A DNA stretch of 14,282 nt from Pseudomonadota bacterium (GCA_027622495.1 JAQBYL010000049.1:1-14282); one strand, 5' to 3'. Positions 1 through 6,875 are shown, counted from the stretch's first letter. Notes: a model not told the origin generated them from the sequence alone. Translations and numbers: made by a program.

Positions 1-116
1 TCGACACCGCCGCCACCGAGGAGCGTTTCGTTTGCTGCGTTAACAATTGCATCGACACGCAAGGTGGTGATGTCAGCGCGGATCACCTGAAGATCGCAGA
101 TTCGATTGTCTGGCAC
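1..116 (-). CDS. Macro-domain protein (ADP-ribose-binding/deacetylase type), N-terminal part only
   Basis: The reverse strand from a possible GTG at 116 to the window edge encodes 38 codons with clear macro-domain signatures: an ADIT motif (Asp15, expected to bind adenine), VDAIVNAAN (residues 21–29) and the glycine-rich GGGGVD loop starting near residue 34. These are the substrate-binding elements of the YmdB-like family, whose members hydrolyse O-acetyl-ADP-ribose or remove ADP-ribose from proteins. The remainder lies outside the window. The start is uncertain. GTG at 116 gives a family-like distance to ADIT but lies inside a repeat and has only a weak GGGG four bases upstream. GTG at 86 is another option, and the frame stays open further upstream through the second repeat copy. 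The gene is divergent from the flavin oxidoreductase. Family assignment is firm; the exact start and specific activity are not. Confidence 0.8.
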   Translation of the reverse strand, partial: MPDNRICDLQVIRADITTLRVDAIVNAANETLLGGGGV

Positions 117-170
117 TTTACCCCGACCCCAAAAATCTGGCACTTTACGCGGACCCCAGGCACTTTGCTC
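109..170. repeat. Short GGCACTTT repeat cluster between divergent genes
   Basis: A unit close to TCTGGCACTTTACSCSGACC occurs at 109 and again at 136 (27 bp apart). A third, degraded GGCACTTT copy lies at 159–166. The first two copies share about 20 of 23 bases up to the CCCCA end. Closely spaced imperfect copies of this kind resemble either protein-binding sites or the multiple terminal repeats of some insertion sequences (IS21-like ends are one possibility, from memory and unconfirmed). The block lies directly upstream of the ribosome-binding site of the flavin oxidoreductase and overlaps the apparent start of the macro-domain gene. Confidence 0.6.
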
Positions 171-175
171 AGGAG
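171..175 (+). promoter_or_regulatory. Ribosome-binding site of the flavin oxidoreductase gene
   Basis: AGGAG lies six bases before the ATG at 182. It is a strong Shine-Dalgarno site and fixes the start of the LLM-class enzyme. Confidence 0.8.
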
Positions 176-181
176 ATACAC

Positions 182-1084
182 ATGCGAATAGGGATATCTG
201 TCACGTCCGCTCATCGCGTCGATGATCCGCGCGAAGGTGCGCGGAACATGGTCGAACGTGCAGCGACTGCCGCGAGTGCGGGACTGACCTCGCTTTTTAT
301 TGGCGATCATCACGTGACGCCGACACCTTACTATCAGAACACGGCAATTCTGGGCCGCATGCTGGCAGAGTGGAATGATCAACCGGCCGGAGCGCTGTAT
401 CTGTTGCCTCTGTGGCATCCGGTGTTGCTGGCGGAACAGATCGCAACGCTTGCTGCGATCATGCAGGGACGGTTCATTCTGCAGTGTGCGATCGGTGATC
501 TGCATCAACGCCGTGCTATGGGCATGCCTTTGCGCGATGGCGCGCAGATGCTTACTGACTCGTTGGACATCATGCGTCGGCTGTGGCGCGGAGAAACGGT
601 AAGCGAAGATCGTTTCTGGCAAATCAACGAGGCAAGAATTTCCCCGCTCCCTGCTGATCCGGTTGAGGTCTGGGTGGGGGCCAGTGCACCCGCTGCGATC
701 AATCGTGCGGCACGCGTAGCTGAAGGCTGGTTAGCCTCGCCGGGGCTTACCTTGGATCAGGCCCGCGACAGCTTGAATCATTTTCAACAGGCTTGTGCAG
801 AACACAATCGTGCGCCAGCAGCGGTAGCCATCCGCAAGGATATCTATGTCGGATTGAGCAGTGCACAAGCCAGATCCGTTGTGCAGCCATACATTGATCG
901 TGGATACCGGGGAATGAATCCGCAAGCTCTGGTGTACGGCTCCGTTAACGAAGTCGCGGACCAGATCCAACAGCTCGCCGATCTGGGTTACACCGATGTG
1001 ATTGTTCGTAACCTCACGAGCGATCAGAGCGAAGCGCTTGCCTGCATCGAACGTCTGGCGGATGTGCGGTCTGCCTTGGAATGA
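182..1084 (+). CDS. LLM-class flavin-dependent oxidoreductase (luciferase-like)
   Basis: A 300-residue cytosolic protein of the bacterial-luciferase-like TIM-barrel family. Members use reduced FMN or F420 to oxidise or reduce small organic molecules. The N-terminal strand MRIGISV, the GDHHVTP segment near residues 41–47, the LLPLWHPVLLAEQIATL stretch near 75–90 and the GRFILQCAIGD strand are typical of the fold, as is a late VWVGASAPAAINRAARVAEGW segment (broken by no gaps) around residues 163–183. Length is normal for the family. The ATG at 182 is preceded by AGGAG. The stop overlaps the next ATG (ATGA), so this gene and the Nudix gene are probably translated together. Fold assignment is confident; the substrate and the choice of FMN versus F420 cannot be told. 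No signal peptide is seen. Confidence 0.88.
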   Translation: MRIGISVTSAHRVDDPREGARNMVERAATAASAGLTSLFIGDHHVTPTPYYQNTAILGRMLAEWNDQPAGALYLLPLWHPVLLAEQIATLAAIMQGRFILQCAIGDLHQRRAMGMPLRDGAQMLTDSLDIMRRLWRGETVSEDRFWQINEARISPLPADPVEVWVGASAPAAINRAARVAEGWLASPGLTLDQARDSLNHFQQACAEHNRAPAAVAIRKDIYVGLSSAQARSVVQPYIDRGYRGMNPQALVYGSVNEVADQIQQLADLGYTDVIVRNLTSDQSEALACIERLADVRSALE

Positions 1085-1725
1085 GTGTCTGGCTGACGCG
1101 GCTACTCAGGCTAAGAGCGATTGCTCAAACCGGGCAGACGTACACGAAAGATCCGTTCGATCGCCAACGTTTTGACGAACTTGCGCAGCTGGTCGATGGC
1201 ATGCTGAGTGACCTGGTGGATGCACCGCCGGTTAAAATTACCGAGGCATTTGATTTCGATACCGGTTATCCAACACCCAAAGTCGACATCCGCGCTGGCG
1301 TATTTCAGAACGGTCGCGTTCTGCTGGTTCGGGAAAAAGCAGATGGTTGCTGGAGTCTGCCCGGTGGCTGGGCTGATCAGACCGATGCCGCATCTCAAGC
1401 CGCAGAACGCGAGACCGAAGAAGAGGCGGGATGTAAGGTCACGGCGGTTAAGCTGGTTGCTGTCAAGGACCGCAACAGACACCCCTACGCTAACCCGATG
1501 CTTCAGGGTGTGTATAAGATGCTGTTCCTGTGTGATCTGACGCAACCACCACCCACCGAGCTTCGGAAACTGATTGCGGAACGCGACGATTCAGAAATTG
1601 CCGAAGCAGACTTTTTTGGTCTCGATGATCTGCCGGAACTCAGTCGCGGCCGCACCCTGCCAGCCGACATCGAGTTGCTGGACCTGCACAACCGTAACCG
1701 CGAGTTGCCAACCAGCTTCGACTAG
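1081..1725 (+). CDS. Nudix hydrolase with Nudix-N accessory domain
   Basis: A 214-residue protein. Residues 1–50 match the N-terminal helical domain found in a subset of Nudix enzymes (IAQTGQTYTKDPFDRQRF, then a helix ending in MLSD). The Nudix fold follows, with the box at G96–C118: GG, then R110-E-T-E-E114-E115-A-G. Nudix enzymes hydrolyse nucleoside diphosphates linked to another group, such as ADP-ribose, using Mg2+ bound by the REXXEE glutamates, all present here. The first glutamate of the box (GX5E) is Asp102, a mild deviation. The gene overlaps the flavin oxidoreductase by four bases (ATGA), so the two form an operon, and it ends just before a strong hairpin terminator. ADP-ribose or NADH hydrolysis would fit the nearby macro-domain gene, but this is inference. 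Family confidence is high, substrate unknown. Confidence 0.9.
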   Translation: MSVWLTRLLRLRAIAQTGQTYTKDPFDRQRFDELAQLVDGMLSDLVDAPPVKITEAFDFDTGYPTPKVDIRAGVFQNGRVLLVREKADGCWSLPGGWADQTDAASQAAERETEEEAGCKVTAVKLVAVKDRNRHPYANPMLQGVYKMLFLCDLTQPPPTELRKLIAERDDSEIAEADFFGLDDLPELSRGRTLPADIELLDLHNRNRELPTSFD

Positions 1726-1732
1726 CCGGGCA

Positions 1733-1760
1733 AAAAAACCGCCGGTGTCGGCGGTTTTTT
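1733..1760. terminator. Bidirectional Rho-independent terminator
   Basis: A perfect inverted repeat: the A-run plus CCGCCG (1733–1744), a GTGT loop (1745–1748), then CGGCGG followed by six T (1749–1760). The stem is GC-rich with an A-tract on one side and a T-tract on the other, so it can terminate transcription on both strands. It sits between the convergent Nudix gene (stop 1725) and the copper/haem protein gene (stop 1781), ending both units. Confidence 0.93.
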
Positions 1761-1780
1761 CCAGTTGCTTTGACCTGAGG

Positions 1781-3688
1781 TCAGCGGGCACCAGCACCCT
1801 GTTGTTGCTGTTGTGCGCGCATCTTGTTCAGAAACATGAACTCGTTCAGATCAAGGCCGCCGTCACCGTTCTGGTCGACCATCTTGAAGTATTGAACCAG
1901 GCCTTTCTGCATACGCTCAGGCAATTCTTCCCACACCAGCTTGCCGTCCATGTCTTTGTCCATGAAACCGATGAACTGGGCAGTGTCCGCTTTGCCGTTG
2001 TCGTGGATCGGGTTGTCAGACGATTCATTCACCCAGCTAAAGCTCACGTTGCCATACAGCATTTCGTCCCACGACTGCAGGCCCCAGGGAACGGTCCGTC
2101 CCGGGTCGGGGTTGTTCGGATTGTTAGCCGAGTTGTCGTAGCGGGTCCGATGAACCAGCTTGGAACCAGCCGGGACGTTCTTAGGCTCGACGAACTCGTA
2201 AGTCTGCTGCCAGTTAAAGTCATAGTTGGGTACCGACAGAATGGTCTCTTCAGATCCGTCCGGGTAGTGCAGAACGAAGTCAGACGCGATGCCGCGGTAG
2301 TGCGAGTGCGCCACCAGCGAGTGGATCTGAGCGTCGTCATAGAACTCCACATAAGCCTGCTCCACATGGGCAGGATCATGCGGCTGAATCTGAATTCTGG
2401 GGCTCAACACCACCTGGTTACGCAGGTAGTTCTGCGGTGGCTCGTCAGAGAAGTACAGCCCCACCTGAGTATTGTCTACAGCTGCCTTACCGGAAGTTGT
2501 GTAATGCATCTGAATCAGGAACTTGCCGCCTTTCTTGACCAGCACACCGGTGCCGGTAGGCATCAGCGCAGATTCGTTGCCGGGAGCGTAGCCGATGATG
2601 TAGTTATCGAACACACCTTCGCGCTGTGTGGCATCCTGCTCAATGGAGCCCATCAGAACGTGGTGCACAACCGGACGTTCGCCCGGAACCACGGTGGCGG
2701 CAGTGACCCATACATCGTGGTCCAGAGGATTCGCTACTTCAGGGAATTGATAGTCGACAACACCGGTGGCGGGAACTTCAAATGCCGGTACATTGATGAC
2801 CAGGTCCGGCTCGCCGAGCGGCCATTGCACGTACTGCACGGGTTGTGTGGCCAGAACGTCTTCGCCTTCACCACGCGGCGCACCGGCTTCAATCCAGTGG
2901 ATCAGGTCGCGGGTCTGTGCAATCGATAGTGATTTGTCGTGTTTCCAGGTTCCAATGGTCGGATCAGCGTGCCACGGAGGCATGCGCTTGGTCCGCACCA
3001 CTTCGCGGATCATGGGGGCAAAACCGCGAACCATGTTGTAGTCGGTCATCGCCCACGGACCAATACCGCCGGGGGCATGACAGGCGGCGCACTTTTCCAG
3101 CAGGATCGGGGCGATGGTTTTGGAATAGCTGATCTGACTGTGGTCGGCATCGTTTGCGCTGAGTTCAACAGCGCAGCCTTTGGTGGCGGCTTGCGCCACA
3201 GCGGGTGCTTTACCCGCAATCACTGCGGCGAGTGCATCGCCCGCTTTGCTGATGTCGCCACGGTAGGCAAGATCCCAGGACTTGGGATTGATCACCAGAA
3301 CTTCGCCGGCGGTGGTCAGATTGAGACCTTCGCCGATGAGCTGGGTACTGTCATCCAGAATGGCGAAGTCGATGCCCTTGGCTTGCGCTTCGGCGCGGAT
3401 TGCAGCGCGATCCTGATCAGCGCTTGAGTTGATCATCAGGAACTGAACGCCTTTGTCGGCATACTGGGTGCGCAGCGCTTTGAGTTGTTCAACCGTGCTG
3501 TCCACTGCAGCGCAACCGTTGCCCTGGGCGACCAGCACTACGGCGCTGGCATTCTTGTGGTAGTAAAGTTCGTGTGCGCGGCCGTTCTGGTCGATCAGAA
3601 CGAAATCCTCTACACGGGAAGCAGAAACTGTGCTGGCTAGCGTACTGGCAAGCAGCGTCGCGATTATCAACGTAATCCAACGGGACAC
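1781..3688 (-). CDS. Exported fusion: thioredoxin-like, cytochrome c, PHM-like copper monooxygenase, EF-hands
   Basis: A 635-residue protein starting at GTG 3688, with GGAGGG five bases upstream. Residues 1–23 form a signal peptide (basic start, hydrophobic core, VSA before the mature protein). Residues 24–160 are a thioredoxin/redoxin-like fold with NGC59AAV where family members carry a CPxx-type site. Residues 190–280 hold a haem c motif C200-A-A-C203-H204 and a downstream RMPPWH (235–240). Residues 290–555 resemble the peptidylglycine/dopamine monooxygenase copper fold: H342-H343 and H395 (in QMHY) match the CuH ligands, and H461-x-H463 with M543 (in DEM) match CuM. The C-terminus has two EF-hand loops, 577–588 and 605–616, then a Q-rich tail. 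The likely location is the periplasm or cell surface. An electron path from haem to copper is an inference and the substrate is unknown. It follows the two hydrolase genes by 41 bp, probably in one operon. Confidence 0.9.
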   Translation of the reverse strand: MSRWITLIIATLLASTLASTVSASRVEDFVLIDQNGRAHELYYHKNASAVVLVAQGNGCAAVDSTVEQLKALRTQYADKGVQFLMINSSADQDRAAIRAEAQAKGIDFAILDDSTQLIGEGLNLTTAGEVLVINPKSWDLAYRGDISKAGDALAAVIAGKAPAVAQAATKGCAVELSANDADHSQISYSKTIAPILLEKCAACHAPGGIGPWAMTDYNMVRGFAPMIREVVRTKRMPPWHADPTIGTWKHDKSLSIAQTRDLIHWIEAGAPRGEGEDVLATQPVQYVQWPLGEPDLVINVPAFEVPATGVVDYQFPEVANPLDHDVWVTAATVVPGERPVVHHVLMGSIEQDATQREGVFDNYIIGYAPGNESALMPTGTGVLVKKGGKFLIQMHYTTSGKAAVDNTQVGLYFSDEPPQNYLRNQVVLSPRIQIQPHDPAHVEQAYVEFYDDAQIHSLVAHSHYRGIASDFVLHYPDGSEETILSVPNYDFNWQQTYEFVEPKNVPAGSKLVHRTRYDNSANNPNNPDPGRTVPWGLQSWDEMLYGNVSFSWVNESSDNPIHDNGKADTAQFIGFMDKDMDGKLVWEELPERMQKGLVQYFKMVDQNGDGGLDLNEFMFLNKMRAQQQQQGAGAR

Positions 3689-3693
3689 GACAA

Positions 3694-3699
3694 CCCTCC
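3694..3699 (-). promoter_or_regulatory. Ribosome-binding site supporting the GTG start at 3688
   Basis: On the minus strand GGAGGG precedes the GTG by five bases. This strong site, together with the signal peptide that follows directly, fixes the non-ATG start of the copper/haem protein. Confidence 0.8.
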
Positions 3700-3728
3700 A
3701 ATAGGTAAGATATTTGCGTAAACCGCGA

Positions 3729-3734
3729 ATTATA
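3729..3734 (-). promoter_or_regulatory. Possible -10 element within the hydrolase/copper-protein junction
   Basis: On the minus strand a perfect TATAAT overlaps the TAA stop of the upstream hydrolase and lies about 40 bases before the GTG of the copper/haem gene. No good -35 hexamer is seen at 16–18 bp spacing, so it may be chance or a weak internal promoter giving the last gene of the operon extra transcription. Confidence 0.25.
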
Positions 3735-4731
3735 TAGAGTCCAAATGCCTCACGATAGCGGCCACTGCGGTTTCAGGCGTCGTCTCCATGATCCAGTGAC
3801 CGGTATCGAGTTCGATCTCGGTGAAGGGCCCTTTCATGTACTGGCGTTGCGCCTCAACCGCCCAGGAACCGACCGCCGGATCGTTCTTGCCCCAGATGAA
3901 CAGCACCGGCAGATCCACGTCAGGTGAGACCTGCTCGTCCGGTTGCAGGCTCATGGGTGCCCGGTACCAGTTGAGCGCAGCGGTCAGTGCGCCGGGTTCT
4001 GCCATCACCTGCAGGTATTCGTCGCGCTGGGCCTGGGTGTGGTCGTTGTACATGGCCTTGCGCATGAGGGCGAAACGGTTGAAGGCAAACAGCCATTCGG
4101 CCACAACCGGCGTGCGGAAAAGGAGCATGTAACTGCTCTTGCGGCGTTGATCCGGGTCTTCGCTGATCGCCGCGCCAAAGGCGGCGATATGGGGGATGGA
4201 CAGGGATGTCCAGCTCTTCAGACGCTGTGGCCGGGCTGTGACCAGATGCCAGCCCACACCGGATCCCCAGTCGTGACCGACCAGGTGAAAATCCTTGAAA
4301 CCCACTGCATCCGCCACATCCAGCACATCCTGGCCGAGGTTGCCTACAACATACTCTGAGACCGCGGCAGGGCGTGCACCGGGGCTGTAGCCACGCTGGT
4401 CAAACGCCACGCTCCGATAACCAGCAGCACCCGCGGCCTCGAGCAGAGGCGACCACATTGCCGAGGTTTCAGGAAAACCGTGCAGCAGGATCAGATCACC
4501 CTTTGGTGCCGGGTGATCGAAACCACTGATCCTGGCGCGAAATTCACGACCATCCACAATGATCCGAACCAGCTGTGCCGTGCCACGCTCGTTGAACGAA
4601 GGCAGGGCTGCGGTCAGCTGCGTGTGCTTGAGATCGCGATCATAGGAGGTGGTTGCCCCGAGCCAGAACACCAGCACCACGCCAACGATGAGGATTGCGA
4701 TCAACCAGAGCATTCGTTTGATCCAGCGCAT
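3730..4731 (-). CDS. Membrane-anchored alpha/beta hydrolase, epoxide-hydrolase-like
   Basis: 333 residues. The N-terminus (about 7–25) is a single hydrophobic segment after a basic start, acting as a signal anchor or uncleaved signal, so the catalytic domain should face the periplasm. The fold shows HGFPE (84–88, oxyanion region), DQRGYSPG (111–118), the nucleophile elbow GHDWG with Asp154, a cap-domain NWYR (Tyr256), GKND with Asp284, and His312 in DTGHW. An aspartate nucleophile plus a cap tyrosine points to epoxide hydrolases; haloalkane dehalogenases share the Asp but not the NWYR feature. The reaction would be opening of an epoxide by water through an ester intermediate; the substrate is unknown. 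The ATG lies three bases after the stop of the esterase gene with no good ribosome-binding site, suggesting translational coupling. Family firm, epoxide specificity likely but unproven. Confidence 0.87.
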   Translation of the reverse strand: MRWIKRMLWLIAILIVGVVLVFWLGATTSYDRDLKHTQLTAALPSFNERGTAQLVRIIVDGREFRARISGFDHPAPKGDLILLHGFPETSAMWSPLLEAAGAAGYRSVAFDQRGYSPGARPAAVSEYVVGNLGQDVLDVADAVGFKDFHLVGHDWGSGVGWHLVTARPQRLKSWTSLSIPHIAAFGAAISEDPDQRRKSSYMLLFRTPVVAEWLFAFNRFALMRKAMYNDHTQAQRDEYLQVMAEPGALTAALNWYRAPMSLQPDEQVSPDVDLPVLFIWGKNDPAVGSWAVEAQRQYMKGPFTEIELDTGHWIMETTPETAVAAIVRHLDSI

Positions 4732-4734
4732 GCG

Positions 4735-5610
4735 TTACAGGTCGTCCAGAAAGGCGAAGATGGCCTGGTAGGCGGTTTCGAACTGCGCATCGGTGAAGCC
4801 CCCATGATTCCCTCCCGAAAGGCTGACCAGGCGATTGTGCGACGTCAACGTCTGATGCAGTGCTTCGGCCTGCGCAAAAGGAACAACGGTGTCGCTTGTG
4901 CCGTGGATGGTAATGATGGGCGGTGTGTCGTCGTCTACCAGCAACAAGGGGGAAAAGCGTCTGGCAATTTCTGGCAGGCGTTGTGGCGTACCCACCCACT
5001 CGCGAGCGTAGTTACCCTGCGGACGTTCCTCACTGAGGTAGGTTTCGACCGCCGCGATGTCGGTAATCCCGAACCAGTTGATCACCGCAACTGGCGGCGT
5101 CGGAGTTTTGCACGGGTGATCGCCACTGGCGTTTAAAAGCCCCACCAGCAAAGCCAGATGGCCACCTGCGGATGCACCGGCGACGATCATGCTGGCGGGA
5201 TCAATGCCCATGTCGGTGGCTTCTTCGGTGAGCCATTTGTAGGCGCACAATACGTCATCGACCGCCTGTAGAGCGGTATCCGGGCCTTGCCGGTAGTTGA
5301 GGCTCACGGCGTTGTAGCCACGTTCCAGGTAATGTGCAATCCAGGGGAGTTGCGCGCCCTTGTCACCCCGCAGCCAGCCGCCGCCATGAATCCAGACCAC
5401 AGTGGGCTTCTTGCCGGTCAGGCTGAACCAGAGCGGTTCGCCTTCGGGGGTGCCCTGAAGGTAAGCATCCAGCGTCTGATCCGGTTCCGTGCCATAGGCA
5501 ACATCGGTTCGAACCGTAATACGGTGCCCCCAGTATTCGTCGGCGATGACCCTTGCGGTCACCAGCACCGTTCCGAGCACCAGCCCGAATACAACCGCCC
5601 TCAGTGTCAT
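4735..5610 (-). CDS. Exported alpha/beta hydrolase, carboxylesterase/lipase (BD-FAE/HSL-like)
   Basis: 291 residues from ATG 5610. A hydrophobic N-terminal segment (about 4–23, ending before ADEYWG) is a likely signal peptide. The oxyanion-hole motif HGGGW (75–79), nucleophile elbow GASAGG (Ser147), Asp240 in HGTSD and His269 in GGNHGG form a complete catalytic triad typical of esterases of the hormone-sensitive-lipase/BD-FAE type, which cleave short-chain or aryl esters. The frame is open to 5715, but that start would overlap the divergent aminotransferase gene and would put 35 non-signal residues before the signal peptide. ATG 5610 has AGGGGG five bases upstream and is preferred. It is the first gene of a tightly spaced minus-strand unit with the epoxide-hydrolase-like protein and, probably, the copper/haem protein. 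The substrate is unknown. Confidence 0.88.
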   Translation of the reverse strand: MTLRAVVFGLVLGTVLVTARVIADEYWGHRITVRTDVAYGTEPDQTLDAYLQGTPEGEPLWFSLTGKKPTVVWIHGGGWLRGDKGAQLPWIAHYLERGYNAVSLNYRQGPDTALQAVDDVLCAYKWLTEEATDMGIDPASMIVAGASAGGHLALLVGLLNASGDHPCKTPTPPVAVINWFGITDIAAVETYLSEERPQGNYAREWVGTPQRLPEIARRFSPLLLVDDDTPPIITIHGTSDTVVPFAQAEALHQTLTSHNRLVSLSGGNHGGFTDAQFETAYQAIFAFLDDL

Positions 5611-5615
5611 GCCTG

Positions 5616-5621
5616 CCCCCT
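5616..5621 (-). promoter_or_regulatory. Ribosome-binding site choosing the ATG at 5610
   Basis: AGGGGG on the minus strand, five bases before ATG 5610. It supports the shorter esterase start over the upstream in-frame ATG at 5715. Confidence 0.7.
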
Positions 5622-5642
5622 CGTTCGCCGCACACTCATGGA

Positions 5643-5661
5643 TGTACGGTGTTGTACGGTG
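5643..5661. promoter_or_regulatory. Candidate operator: direct repeat TGTACGGTG x2 with 10-bp phasing
   Basis: TGTACGGTG occurs at 5643–5651 and again at 5653–5661, so the copies lie on the same face of the helix. The site is in the 95-bp region between the divergent esterase and aminotransferase genes, where both promoters should be. A small hairpin (CCGCT at 5668–5672, AGCGG at 5677–5681) follows. A regulator-binding site is an inference from position and phasing. Confidence 0.4.
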
Positions 5662-5705
5662 AAGTATCCGCTTTTCAGCGGCTCGGCTAAAGGATTTTGT
5701 AAATA

Positions 5706-6875
5706 ATGTTGCCATTTAAGGATGAAATCGAGCAACTGCGCCAGAACGGCATCACCCAGGTCGCCTTCAAGCGGATGCATGACCCCGCAGTGATTCCTCT
5801 GTGGTTTGGCGAAGGGGACGTGGTCACGCCGGATTTCATCTGCAATGCCAGTAAAAAGGCCCTCGATGAGGGTCAGACGTTCTATACCCACACGCGCGGT
5901 CGTCCGGAGTTGCGCGAAGCGCTCAAAGTCTATCTTGACAGGCTCTACTGTCTGGATATTCACCCGGATCGCATCACCGTGCCGGGCGCTGCCATGCTTG
6001 GCGTCACCATTGCCGCGCAGATGGTCCTCGGCAGAGGCGATCACGGCCTGATTGTGAGCCCGGTGTGGCCGAATATTGCGTCGGTTTTTCGCGTTACCGG
6101 GGCGCAGGTCGGCTATGTGCGGCAGCAGTTGACCGACAACGGCTGGCAGCTTGAAGTCGACGAGATCATCAGTGCAGTCAAACCGAACACCCGGGCCATT
6201 TTTGTTAACTCACCGTGCAATCCCACCGGATGGATGATGGGTGCGGCGGACCAGACGAGATTGCTCGAATACTGCAGAGAACATGGCATTCTGATCATTG
6301 CCGACGAGGTCTATCACCGCACCTTGTTCGACGCGGTGGCGGCGCCGTCGTTCCTTAACGTCGCACAGGACGATGATCCGCTGATCGTAGTGAACGGCTT
6401 TTCCAAAGCCTGGGCGATGACCGGTTGGCGGCTGGGCTGGGTGGTTACGCCAAAGAAGCATGTGGTGCAGTGGACGGCGCTGTCTGAGTGCTTCAATACC
6501 GGCGCGACGGTATTCGCCCAGATGGGTGCGGTTGCCGCTCTCGAACAGGGGGAGCCGTTCGTCAGGCAGTTGCAGGCGCAGTATCGCGCTGGACGTGACA
6601 TAGTTGACCAGATGCTCGGTGGCCATCCAGGTGTGGAATATCACTCACCAGCGGGAGCCTTCTATGCATTTCCCAGTGTTCATGGGTTGCGTGACAGTCT
6701 CGCCTTTGTTGAAGCTATTTTGCGCGAAACCGATGTGGGCCTGGCTCCTGGCTATACCTTCGGTCCCGACAACGACAGTCATTTCAGACTCTGTTTTGCT
6801 CAGTCTCACGATCGGCTTAAGCTGGGTCTGGAACGGGTGGTTGAGTTCATAGAGAAAAACCCCGGTCGCTTTTGA
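5706..6875 (+). CDS. PLP-dependent aminotransferase, class I/II (aspartate-aminotransferase fold)
   Basis: 389 residues, the usual length for a fold-type I aminotransferase. Key features are GRPELREAL (65–73), NPTG with Asn172, DEVY (200–203, Asp binding the pyridine nitrogen and Tyr the phenol oxygen), the PLP lysine Lys234 in GFSKAWAMTGWRLG, and Arg361 in HFRLCF, expected to bind the substrate carboxylate. It is a cytosolic enzyme moving an amino group between an amino acid and a 2-oxo acid; the amino-acid preference cannot be read from the sequence, so no gene name is given. AGGA lies 11 bases before the ATG, a rather long spacing. It is divergent from the esterase gene, and tamA starts 42 bp downstream, so read-through into tamAB is possible. 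Confidence 0.92.
   Translation: MLPFKDEIEQLRQNGITQVAFKRMHDPAVIPLWFGEGDVVTPDFICNASKKALDEGQTFYTHTRGRPELREALKVYLDRLYCLDIHPDRITVPGAAMLGVTIAAQMVLGRGDHGLIVSPVWPNIASVFRVTGAQVGYVRQQLTDNGWQLEVDEIISAVKPNTRAIFVNSPCNPTGWMMGAADQTRLLEYCREHGILIIADEVYHRTLFDAVAAPSFLNVAQDDDPLIVVNGFSKAWAMTGWRLGWVVTPKKHVVQWTALSECFNTGATVFAQMGAVAALEQGEPFVRQLQAQYRAGRDIVDQMLGGHPGVEYHSPAGAFYAFPSVHGLRDSLAFVEAILRETDVGLAPGYTFGPDNDSHFRLCFAQSHDRLKLGLERVVEFIEKNPGRF

Noticed and set aside
83..622. Minus-strand open frame across the start of the flavin oxidoreductase
   Set aside because: It is antisense to the flavin oxidoreductase and ends in the repeat block. The macro-domain reading in a different minus frame explains the left edge.
1796..1812. 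Short run of glutamine codons (CAG/CAA-type) near the end of the copper/haem gene
   Set aside because: It encodes only a five-glutamine tail and looks like a simple low-complexity C-terminus, not a repeat element.
1574..2929. Long open frame on the plus strand (about 451 codons)
   Set aside because: It lies antisense to the well-supported copper/haem protein and runs out of the Nudix gene and through the terminator. The translated sequence shows no recognisable domain and no ribosome-binding site was seen.
5611..5715. N-terminal extension of the esterase to ATG 5715
   Set aside because: It would overlap the divergent aminotransferase start and place a non-hydrophobic stretch before the signal peptide; ATG 5610 has a good ribosome-binding site.
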